Assembly (NCBI GenBank): GCA_002390675.1
Contig: DGPZ01000149.1
Span: 211 to 5,746, forward strand
Direction: 5' to 3'
Length of the DNA: 5,536 nt
Origin: Deltaproteobacteria bacterium UBA4427
GTDB lineage: Bacteria; Myxococcota_A; UBA9160; UBA4427
In this document: in pieces, positions 1 to 5,536 of the stretch
Layout: every line of letters starts with the position of its first letter
Position numbering within the stretch: the stretch's first letter is position 1
Notes under the pieces: model-generated
What the model was told of the DNA's origin: nothing
Database searches by the model: none
The model's input: the letters and a program-made list of their open reading frames with translations, nothing else
Translations under genes and position numbers: made by a program

Positions 1-1047
1 GTGAATAACATCATGAGCCTCGCATTTGCGAACGCGGTTCAGGGTATGGCCATTACGGCTGCCAAGGGTCCTGCCCCCGAAACCATGCCGAGCACCCCCT
101 CCCACAGCCCCGCGTCCCTCGTCATCACTCCACTTTTCCACGTCACCGCAAACAACTGCGTCGCGCACACCATGACGCTCGCCGGCGGCAAACTGGTCCA
201 CATGTACAAATGGGAAGCAGCAGAAGCCCTCCGGCTCATCGAAACCGAGCGCATCACCGTCATGAGCGGCGTTCCCGTCATGGCCCGCGAACTCATCACT
301 CATCCGGACTTCGATACACGCGACACTTCGTCTCTCACCTCGTTAGGCGGAGGCGGGGCGCAACTCCAACCGGATCTCGTTCAGAAAATTGAGAACACGG
401 TCGAAACTGCACGACCCGGGACCGGCTACGGCATGACCGAAACCTGCGGGATCATCACGTCTATCGGCTCGGACTTTTTCGTCGACAAACCCGCGAGTGC
501 TGGACCGCCGATGCCTTGTTACGAAGCCCGCATCGTCGACTCCGACGGCAAGGAACTTCCCTCTGGCGAGCGAGGTGAGCTTTGCGTTCGCGGGGCGCAG
601 GTCATCAAGGGCTATCTGAACCGACCGGATGCGACGGCCGAATCAATCGAAGACGGCTGGCTACGAACCGGGGATATCGCGCTCCTCGATGAAGACGGCT
701 TCGTATTCATAGTCGACCGAGCCAAGGACATGGTCTTGCGCGGCGGCGAGAACATCTTCTGCGCCGAGGTCGAGGCCTCGATTTTTGAGCACGCGGCGGT
801 CGCTGAGTGTTCGGTGTTTGGCGTGCCTGACGATCGGCTCGGAGAAGAAGTTGGCGTGGCCATCTTTCTGACAGCCGACGCCAAGCTCACCGCCGACGAA
901 CTCCGATCTTTTTTGGCGGAGCGCATCGCAGCTTTCAAGTCACCCCGGTATATCTGGTTCCAGACCGAGCCTCTCCCGCGAAATGCGAGCGGCAAGTTTC
1001 TGAAGCGACAACTCCGCGAATTGCTCGATCCCGCGCAAGCGGTCTAG
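1..1047 (+). CDS. AMP-forming acyl-CoA synthetase (fatty-acid-CoA ligase type), C-terminal part; 5' end outside window
   Basis: This enzyme would activate a carboxylic acid with ATP to an acyl-adenylate and transfer it to CoA, in the cytoplasm. The visible 348 residues cover the second half of the family's usual 500-560. Motifs seen, in order: a substrate-pocket segment PLFHVTANN (44-52), the adenylate-forming core YGMTETCG (143-150), GWLRTGD (219-225), the hinge region DRAKDMVLRGGEN (239-251), and the C-terminal PRNASGK with the catalytic lysine K332. All expected key residues are present, so this part is intact. The GTG at base 1 is not the start: VNNIMSL matches the stretch that normally follows the ATP-binding P-loop, so about 180-200 residues lie upstream. 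The next gene follows after 95 bases on the same strand, so they may be cotranscribed. The substrate (fatty, steroid side-chain or aromatic acid) cannot be told from this half. Confidence 0.93.
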   Translation: MNNIMSLAFANAVQGMAITAAKGPAPETMPSTPSHSPASLVITPLFHVTANNCVAHTMTLAGGKLVHMYKWEAAEALRLIETERITVMSGVPVMARELITHPDFDTRDTSSLTSLGGGGAQLQPDLVQKIENTVETARPGTGYGMTETCGIITSIGSDFFVDKPASAGPPMPCYEARIVDSDGKELPSGERGELCVRGAQVIKGYLNRPDATAESIEDGWLRTGDIALLDEDGFVFIVDRAKDMVLRGGENIFCAEVEASIFEHAAVAECSVFGVPDDRLGEEVGVAIFLTADAKLTADELRSFLAERIAAFKSPRYIWFQTEPLPRNASGKFLKRQLRELLDPAQAV

Positions 1048-1130
1048 AGCAAGAATCGGGTCGCCGAAGCCGCGCGCAGACCCGCAGGTGCCGACGCCCC
1101 TTGCTGCAGACACGCTGAGCCCCGCGTTAC

Positions 1131-1135
1131 GAGGA
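1131..1135 (+). promoter_or_regulatory. Ribosome binding site of the AhpD/CMD-like gene
   Basis: GAGGA lies 7 bases before the ATG at 1143. It directly abuts a TTG at 1137 in the same frame, which is too close for initiation. The site therefore decides for ATG 1143 over TTG 1137. Confidence 0.7.
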
Positions 1136-1142
1136 ATTGAGC

Positions 1143-2081
1143 ATGACCACAACATCTGGGCGAGACGCCCTCGAAACTCACGCACCGGAGCACGCCTCCT
1201 TGCTGGCAAGACTCGATGCCGGCGCGTGGCAATCTGTGCAGGCTTGTAATCGGGTAGACCTCTTCGACCTTGCCTCCCAAGCAGTTGCACTCCAACACGG
1301 CCTCCCGACCCTTGAGCGCCCCTCTCAGCTCGGCGCGAGTCCATGGACAAAGGATTACGTTGCGCGGTGGCGGAAGGCAGATGATCTCGAACTAGAGGAT
1401 AGAGCGACGCTCCATCTCGCCGAGCAATTTGCGTTTAACGTTGCGAGCACTCAAGCGGATCAGCGCGAAGCCTACTTTGCCGCGCTTCAAGGCGATGCCG
1501 TCGTCGTCGCCCAGGCCATCTACGCGGCCGACTTGGTGCCGCGATCACGCGCAGCGCTAGACATTCTCTTTGGCCCAAGCGACTGGTCACAGGGCCCACA
1601 AGAACAGGCGCCAGAGCTGGCCGCCGTGATCGATGACGTCATTCGAAGGGTCCCAGCACTACAAGAAATCGACCCCGTCGTGACCGAGCTCGTCCGGCTC
1701 CTGGGCGCCCGACGACATGCATGTCGCGTTTGCCAATCGGTCCGCAGCTACTCCGCTATGGAGGCAGGGGCCGGCGATGAAATGTTCGACGCGGTCGAGA
1801 ACTATGATGCGCATGATTTCAGCGACGCCCAAAAGGCAGCGCTCGCATTCGCGGACGGCTTCCTCGCGAGTCCGGCACGATTCGAGTCCGCTGTGGCAAG
1901 CACACTTCGAGAAAACTTCGACCCAGGCGCCTGCGTCGAACTTGTCCTCGACATGATGCGCAACGCAACCAACAAACTTGCGGTAGCCCTAGGCGGAGAC
2001 GCGCCCCGAGTCGAAACGGGATACGAAATTTATGACGTCAAAGCAAATGGCGAGATCGAATACGGACTAACGGCGCCCTAG
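1143..2081 (+). CDS. Carboxymuconolactone decarboxylase/AhpD-like family protein
   Basis: This is a 312-residue, mostly alpha-helical protein, probably cytoplasmic, with no signal peptide or membrane segment. The recognisable region is E182-LVRLLGARRHA-C194-RV-C197-QSV-R201. The 12-residue spacing from Glu to the first Cys, and the CxxC itself, match the AhpD active site (E118, C130, C133 in mycobacterial AhpD), where the cysteines carry alkylhydroperoxidase/disulfide chemistry. The position of the usual histidine (AhpD H137) is Arg201 here. Helices typical of the family follow (about 226-285, ending in NKLAVALGG). A similar helical stretch occurs earlier (about 84-144) without a CxxC, suggesting a degenerate first AhpD-type repeat; two-domain proteins of this kind are longer than the 110-190 residues of simple CMD/AhpD proteins. 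A redox or peroxide-related role is more likely than true carboxymuconolactone decarboxylation, but the substrate is unknown. It lies between an acyl-CoA ligase and an SDR, fitting a catabolic cluster. Confidence 0.82.
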   Translation: MTTTSGRDALETHAPEHASLLARLDAGAWQSVQACNRVDLFDLASQAVALQHGLPTLERPSQLGASPWTKDYVARWRKADDLELEDRATLHLAEQFAFNVASTQADQREAYFAALQGDAVVVAQAIYAADLVPRSRAALDILFGPSDWSQGPQEQAPELAAVIDDVIRRVPALQEIDPVVTELVRLLGARRHACRVCQSVRSYSAMEAGAGDEMFDAVENYDAHDFSDAQKAALAFADGFLASPARFESAVASTLRENFDPGACVELVLDMMRNATNKLAVALGGDAPRVETGYEIYDVKANGEIEYGLTAP

Positions 2082-2172
2082 CCCATCGCCTCGAGCGCGT
2101 GCGGGCGCGACGGGTAGGGAACAGCTTGGCCGCGCCATGGATATGGATGCGGATATCGACCTGAGCGTCGGC

Positions 2173-2182
2173 GGGGGGGGGG
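2173..2182 (+). repeat. Homopolymer run of ten G in the intergenic region
   Basis: Ten consecutive G sit in the 241-base gap between the AhpD-like gene and the SDR gene, about 140 bases before the SDR start. Such tracts are prone to slippage and to sequencing error. The rest of the gap (2082-2322) shows no convincing gene, promoter or RNA. An open frame from ATG 2137 runs through the tract into the SDR gene but does not look like protein of this family. Confidence 0.85.
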
Positions 2183-2310
2183 CATCCAGGCCTCATTGCC
2201 CGCTCAAAATCACCGGCCCCAATCGAGTTGAGATCGCTAAGCTCTCTAACCGACCCAAAAGACGAATCGACGCTGGACAGAACCGGGGCAAACCCGAGAT
2301 CGAGATCAGC

Positions 2311-2316
2311 AAGGAG
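2311..2316 (+). promoter_or_regulatory. Strong ribosome binding site of the SDR gene
   Basis: AAGGAG lies 6 bases before ATG 2323, close to the ideal arrangement. It sets the SDR start at 2323 rather than at the in-frame ATG 2137, which would add 62 residues unrelated to the Rossmann fold. Confidence 0.85.
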
Positions 2317-2322
2317 ACTAAA

Positions 2323-3135
2323 ATGAAGGATGCACTCGGATACGAAGGAAAGACGGTTGTCATGACAGGCGCCGCCTCAGGAATGGGCTCTGCCGCCGCC
2401 TACTTACTCGCCGATCTCGGCGCCGAAGTACATGCGCTGGATATTGGAGACGTCTCCGCGCCTGTTACGCAGTCGATCAAGACGGATATGAAGAATAAAG
2501 CGTCGATTAATGCGGCCATCGAGAAGCTTCCCGCCAAAATCGACATCCTCCTCAACTGCGCGGGCGTGCCACATCCCCCTGCCTCGGCGCTCGATACGGT
2601 GCTCATCAACTTCGTTGGTCTCCGTCACCTAACAGACACGCTCATCCCGAGAATCCAGGAGGGCGGCGCAATCGTGTCCATCGCGTCGACGGCGGGCATG
2701 GCATACAAGAGCAACCTCGATACGGTGCGCGCGTTTCTTTCGCTTGAGACCTTCGAAGATTCACAAAGCTATCTCGAGGGCCAGCCCGACCTCAAGGCGG
2801 ATCCATACGGCTTCTCGAAGCAATGTATCATCGTCTACACCCAGACCCTCGCCGGTGAACTCGCGAAGGCCGGCGTCCGAATCAACTGCATCAGCCCCTC
2901 GCCGACTCAGAGTGATTTCATGGCCAAGCTCACGAAGGAAATTCCGGAGGCCGCCATCACGCCCTTCTTCCCTTCGAACGGTCGCTTCGCCGAGTCCGAA
3001 GAAATGGGCCGCGCCCTCGTCATGATGGGCAGTGACCTCGCATGTTTCGTCTCCGGCGTGAACCTGCCCGTCGACTTCGGATACTGCGCAGAAGTCGCCA
3101 TGGGACAGCGCGACAACTTGATGAACATCACGTAG
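2323..3135 (+). CDS. Short-chain dehydrogenase/reductase, 3-alpha-hydroxysteroid/coniferyl-alcohol dehydrogenase type
   Basis: This is a 270-residue cytoplasmic NAD(P)-dependent oxidoreductase that would interconvert an alcohol and a ketone. Classical SDR motifs are all present: cofactor loop TGAASGMG (15-22), Asp40 at the end of the second strand (which favours NAD over NADP), NCAG (78-81), active-site Asn97, Ser122, and the pair Tyr162/Lys166 in YGFSK. Ser122 and Tyr162 are 40 residues apart rather than the usual 13 or so. The extra segment (about 128-160) matches the insertion known in Comamonas 3-alpha-hydroxysteroid dehydrogenase/carbonyl reductase (Ser114, Tyr155) and the related coniferyl-alcohol dehydrogenases. 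The usual PG after the catalytic helix is SPSPT (191-195), with Ser replacing Gly. The start is set by an AAGGAG site and by the fold beginning at EGKTVVMTG. The subfamily is well supported, the substrate is not: a steroid, a terpenoid or an aromatic alcohol would all fit. Confidence 0.9.
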   Translation: MKDALGYEGKTVVMTGAASGMGSAAAYLLADLGAEVHALDIGDVSAPVTQSIKTDMKNKASINAAIEKLPAKIDILLNCAGVPHPPASALDTVLINFVGLRHLTDTLIPRIQEGGAIVSIASTAGMAYKSNLDTVRAFLSLETFEDSQSYLEGQPDLKADPYGFSKQCIIVYTQTLAGELAKAGVRINCISPSPTQSDFMAKLTKEIPEAAITPFFPSNGRFAESEEMGRALVMMGSDLACFVSGVNLPVDFGYCAEVAMGQRDNLMNIT

Positions 3136-3142
3136 AGAGTCT

Positions 3143-3177
3143 GCCTGCGGCGCCCCCAGAAGGGGGCGCAGCAAGGC
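3143..3177 (+). terminator. GC-rich hairpin after the SDR gene, probable terminator
   Basis: GCGCCCCC (3150-3157), loop AGAA, and GGGGGCGC (3162-3169) form a perfect 8-bp stem. With one G-A mismatch and one bulged A, pairing continues outward (GCCTGC with GCAAGGC) to about 14 pairs. It begins 7 bases after the SDR stop. No real T-run follows (GTTACTAGACTATTC), so it is not a textbook intrinsic terminator; it could instead stabilise the mRNA 3' end. It separates the SDR gene from the next gene. Confidence 0.5.
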
Positions 3178-3248
3178 GTTACTAGACTATTCAAAAGGCT
3201 GAGAACTGCCCGTGGCCGTAGACCCTAAATCTGCGGCACTCTCTCGCC

Positions 3249-5153
3249 ATGCTTAGTCGCCTTCTTAAAATCGCGCTCGCCCTACTCCTGGTCGTTGCCC
3301 TCCTCGCCACGATCTTCATATTGATTCCCGGTCTCGGCCAAGTCGACGACCCCGGCTTAGAGCCGGTCTTTGATGCGGCGACTGCGCCGCCCGCCCCCCC
3401 CGGCCGTCGCGCCCCCGCGAACGCGGACAAGTCTGCATTCTTCGGGGACTTGCACGTCCATACGAGTTTCTCGACGGACGCCTTTATCTTCGGAGTGCGC
3501 GCGCTTCCGGACGACGCCTATCACTTCGCGAAGGGCGGAACGATTGCGCATGGTGCGGGATACCCAATCCGACTTTCGAGGCCCCTCGACTTCCTCGCCG
3601 TCACGGATCACGCAGAATTTCTTGGGACCGCGCGTGCAGCGGCGCCCGACACTATACCCAGCGTTCGCAATTCGCTCCGCGAGGTTCTGACCCAGGGCAA
3701 TCGAATTGAGATGACGCAGTTCTGGACAGATAGCGTCGCCTTGATCTCCTCGGGTTCGTTTGGCGCCGCCGGCGCTAACCCTGAAGCAAGCCGCGCCGCC
3801 TGGGAGGAAACGGTCGCCTCCGCTGACCGCCACAACGATCCCGGCGTCTTCACGGCGTTCATAGGATACGAATGGAGCAGCGTCGGCATTCATCGTAACG
3901 TCGTGTACGGCAGCGAACGAGCACCCGAGCGCCCCTTCAGTTCACTCGACTCCAATCGTGCCAAAGACTTGTGGCTAGCTCTTGAAGAGCAGAACAATGC
4001 AGACCAACCGGTAATCGCGATTCCGCATAACATGAACGAAAGCAGCGGACGAATATATCCACGAGAGTCGCGCGAAGATATGGAATGGACGGAAGCGGAG
4101 GCCCTGCGGCGGCGGCGCATCGAACCCATCAGTGAGATCTACCAAGTGAAGGGGTCTTCCGAAACGCACCCTAAGCTCTCTCCTAACGACCCCTTCGCCG
4201 ACTTCGAGATCATCGACTTCCCGGAGTATCGCGGCATCACTTCCGGAGCACCGGGCTCATACTCACGAGACGGACTCCGCGCGGGCCTCGAGCTCGCCAT
4301 GAAGGACGGCTGGAATCCGTATGTCTTCGGCGTGATCGGTAGTACGGACAGCCACAATGCCAGCTCGCCTGTCGAAGAGGACAAGCACCACGGAAAGCTC
4401 CCCACCCTCGACGGAAGCGCCGGAATTCGTTCGGGCGAAGCGCTTCTTATCCCCGCTTCGCAAACTCCGGGCGCGACATGGGGCGGCGGCGGCTTGGCAG
4501 GCATTTGGGCCGAAGAGAATACTCGCGAGTCGCTATTTAACGCGATGCAGCGTCGCGAGACATTCGCCACCTCGGGACCGCGGATCTCGGTACGCTTCTT
4601 TGGTGGCTGGGACTACGATCGTGAAATCCTAGCGAGTGCGAACCCCATCCGTGCGGCCTATCAACGTGGCGTAGCCATGGGCGGAGACCTCCCGGCGAGG
4701 ACCGACTCCGTCGCGATGGCACCTAATGCCGCTCCGCGCTTCATCCTCTGGGCCGACAAGGATCCGAGCAGCGGGAACCTCGACCGCCTTCAGATCATTA
4801 AGGGATGGGTGGATGCGACAGGGAAGAGCACCGAACAAGTCTATGACGTGGCGGCATCCGACGGACGAAGCCGCGATTCCGAGACCGGCCTCTTTACCTC
4901 CGTTGGGAATACCGTCGATGTGCCGAATGCGAGCTATGCGAATACGATCGGCGCCACACACCTCGAAGCGGTCTGGACAGACCCTGACTTCATTCCAGAA
5001 CACAATGCCTTCTACTACGCGCGCGTTTTAGAAATCCCAACGCCGCGTATGTCGACCTACGACGCGAAGACACTTGGCATTAAAGCCCCCGAACCCGCCA
5101 CGCTCCAAGAGCGCGCCGCCACCTCAGCAATCTGGTACACCGCCCCGCGCTAG
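3249..5153 (+). CDS. DUF3604 family protein, membrane-anchored, PHP-like metal-binding motifs
   Basis: This is a 634-residue protein, a normal length for the DUF3604 family, whose reaction is not established. Residues 1-7 are short and basic (R4, K7), followed by a hydrophobic helix (8-27) without a clear cleavage site or lipobox, so an inner-membrane anchor with the main domain in the periplasm is likely. A Pro/Ala-rich linker (45-58) follows. The domain then shows PHP-type metal-ligand motifs in order: GDLHVHT (H69, H71), VTDH (D120, H121), GYEW (E208), IPHN (H260) and STDSHN (D367, H369), with a possible further contribution from E297 or H307. The C-terminal third (about 445-600) looks like a beta-rich domain and ends in the family's QERA...IWYT signature. 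ATG 3249 is the only usable start: an in-frame TAG lies at 3219-3221. There is no clear Shine-Dalgarno site before it, so translation may be weak or leaderless. A metal-dependent hydrolase or phosphoesterase is inferred from the motifs only. Confidence 0.88.
   Translation: MLSRLLKIALALLLVVALLATIFILIPGLGQVDDPGLEPVFDAATAPPAPPGRRAPANADKSAFFGDLHVHTSFSTDAFIFGVRALPDDAYHFAKGGTIAHGAGYPIRLSRPLDFLAVTDHAEFLGTARAAAPDTIPSVRNSLREVLTQGNRIEMTQFWTDSVALISSGSFGAAGANPEASRAAWEETVASADRHNDPGVFTAFIGYEWSSVGIHRNVVYGSERAPERPFSSLDSNRAKDLWLALEEQNNADQPVIAIPHNMNESSGRIYPRESREDMEWTEAEALRRRRIEPISEIYQVKGSSETHPKLSPNDPFADFEIIDFPEYRGITSGAPGSYSRDGLRAGLELAMKDGWNPYVFGVIGSTDSHNASSPVEEDKHHGKLPTLDGSAGIRSGEALLIPASQTPGATWGGGGLAGIWAEENTRESLFNAMQRRETFATSGPRISVRFFGGWDYDREILASANPIRAAYQRGVAMGGDLPARTDSVAMAPNAAPRFILWADKDPSSGNLDRLQIIKGWVDATGKSTEQVYDVAASDGRSRDSETGLFTSVGNTVDVPNASYANTIGATHLEAVWTDPDFIPEHNAFYYARVLEIPTPRMSTYDAKTLGIKAPEPATLQERAATSAIWYTAPR
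3394..3401 (+). repeat. C8 homopolymer inside the DUF3604 gene
   Basis: Eight consecutive C encode part of the Pro-Pro-Gly linker (near residues 49-52), between the membrane anchor and the metal-binding domain. Slippage here would remove the whole catalytic domain while keeping the anchor. Confidence 0.85.
5150..5153. other. Shared CTAG: overlapping stop codons of convergent genes
   Basis: The + strand DUF3604 gene ends with TAG at 5151-5153, and the - strand monooxygenase gene ends with TAG read from 5152 to 5150. The palindrome CTAG serves both, giving a 4-base tail-to-tail overlap and leaving no room for a terminator between the genes. Confidence 0.9.
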
Positions 5154-5536
5154 CGCGTAGACAGCCCCGTCTCAAACGACGAAAGATCGTCGGCATCAAC
5201 CCGTTCCTTGTAGACCGCGAAGCAATGAGGCCACTGTGTCACGATTTTGCCGGCGGCGGTTCGGTAATAGTCACTCGCCCCGACCTGCCAGACCTCGACA
5301 CTGTTGAGTTCCTCTTGAAGACCCGTGTTGTACTCGTCCATGACGTCACGCCGAACATCTATCCAATCGACTCCGGCAGCTTTTGTCTCGTCTACAAGCC
5401 GCAACATATATTCGATCTGAAATTCGAGCATCAATATAATCGAGTTGCCGCCGTTCGTGTTCGGTCCGTAGAGCATGAAGAGATTTGGGAAACCGCTCGT
5501 AGTGACCCCGAAATAGGCTTCAGGGCCCTTCTCCCA
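5150..5536 (-). CDS. Flavin-containing monooxygenase (Baeyer-Villiger/FMO type), C-terminal part; 5' end outside window
   Basis: The 128 visible residues are the C-terminal end of an NAD(P)H- and FAD-dependent monooxygenase, a cytoplasmic enzyme that inserts oxygen into ketones (Baeyer-Villiger) or oxidises heteroatoms. The frame stays open from the right edge: WEKGPEAYFGVTTSGFPNLF leads into MLYGPNTN. GFPNLF...GPNTN (fragment residues 15-28) is the hallmark of the last FAD-contacting segment, and it is followed by the expected helix (EFQIEYMLRLV) and by VWQ...YYR...GKIVTQWP (82-103). The usual CxSWY near the end reads ASDYY here, so the common cysteine is missing. The ATG at 5476 is internal, not the start; the Rossmann motifs and about 360-400 residues lie outside the window. 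It is convergent with the DUF3604 gene, so it belongs to a separate transcript. The family call is firm; Baeyer-Villiger versus other FMO chemistry cannot be decided here. Confidence 0.88.
   Translation of the reverse strand, partial: WEKGPEAYFGVTTSGFPNLFMLYGPNTNGGNSIILMLEFQIEYMLRLVDETKAAGVDWIDVRRDVMDEYNTGLQEELNSVEVWQVGASDYYRTAAGKIVTQWPHCFAVYKERVDADDLSSFETGLSTR

Noticed and set aside
1..3. GTG at the first base as start of the acyl-CoA ligase
   Set aside because: The reading begins in the segment that follows the ATP-binding P-loop in this family; the gene is cut by the window edge.
1057..1084. Inverted repeat CGGGTC/GACCCG after the acyl-CoA ligase gene
   Set aside because: Only 6 pairs with a 16-base loop and no T-run; too weak to call a terminator.
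1137..1139. TTG as start of the AhpD-like gene
   Set aside because: It touches the GAGGA ribosome binding site, while ATG 1143 has a 7-base spacing.
940..1350. 136-codon antisense open frame across the ligase/AhpD-like junction
   Set aside because: It overlaps two well-supported genes on the other strand, and its Arg/Gly-rich composition shows no domain.
2137..2322. 62-residue N-terminal extension of the SDR from ATG 2137
   Set aside because: It crosses the G10 tract, has no family resemblance and no good ribosome binding site; AAGGAG before ATG 2323 and the Rossmann fold fit the shorter form.
3178..3248. Promoter for the DUF3604 gene
   Set aside because: TAAATC at 3226 resembles a -10 box, but no -35 element lies at suitable spacing.
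3357..3893. 178-codon antisense open frame inside the DUF3604 gene
   Set aside because: It lies opposite a confidently coding frame, is Arg/Gly-rich with no recognisable domain, and is expected by chance at this GC content.

Overview
The window (about 60% GC by eye, gene-dense) looks like the chromosome of a Gram-negative, catabolically versatile bacterium. It holds four genes on the + strand followed by one convergent gene on the - strand; both end genes run off the window. The gene set (acyl-CoA ligase, AhpD/CMD-like protein, SDR of the 3-alpha-hydroxysteroid dehydrogenase type, DUF3604 protein, flavin monooxygenase) is the kind found in marine and soil proteobacteria that degrade steroids, terpenoids or aromatics. 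No marker gene fixes the taxon, so this is inference.

Layout: 1-1047 is the C-terminal part of an AMP-forming acyl-CoA synthetase. 1143-2081 is a 312-residue carboxymuconolactone decarboxylase/AhpD-like protein with a CxxC motif. 2082-2322 is a gene-free gap with a run of ten G. 2323-3135 is a short-chain dehydrogenase/reductase with a long insertion before the catalytic tyrosine, as in 3-alpha-hydroxysteroid and coniferyl-alcohol dehydrogenases. 3143-3177 is a strong GC hairpin, a likely but imperfect terminator. 3249-5153 is a membrane-anchored DUF3604 protein with PHP-type metal-binding motifs. 5150 to the right edge, on the - strand, is the C-terminus of a flavin-dependent monooxygenase of the Baeyer-Villiger/FMO type. 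The last two genes end tail to tail and share one CTAG palindrome that gives each its stop codon.

Working together (inference): an SDR and a flavin monooxygenase could oxidise an alcohol to a ketone and insert oxygen next to it, and the acyl-CoA ligase could activate the resulting acid for beta-oxidation. The AhpD-like protein could provide peroxide defence or an unknown ring-cleavage-related step. The DUF3604 protein has no established reaction; its motifs suggest a periplasm-facing metal-dependent hydrolase. No mobile element, RNA gene, CRISPR array or clear promoter was seen. The least understood parts are the DUF3604 protein and the AhpD-like protein, in which the usual active-site histidine is replaced by arginine.
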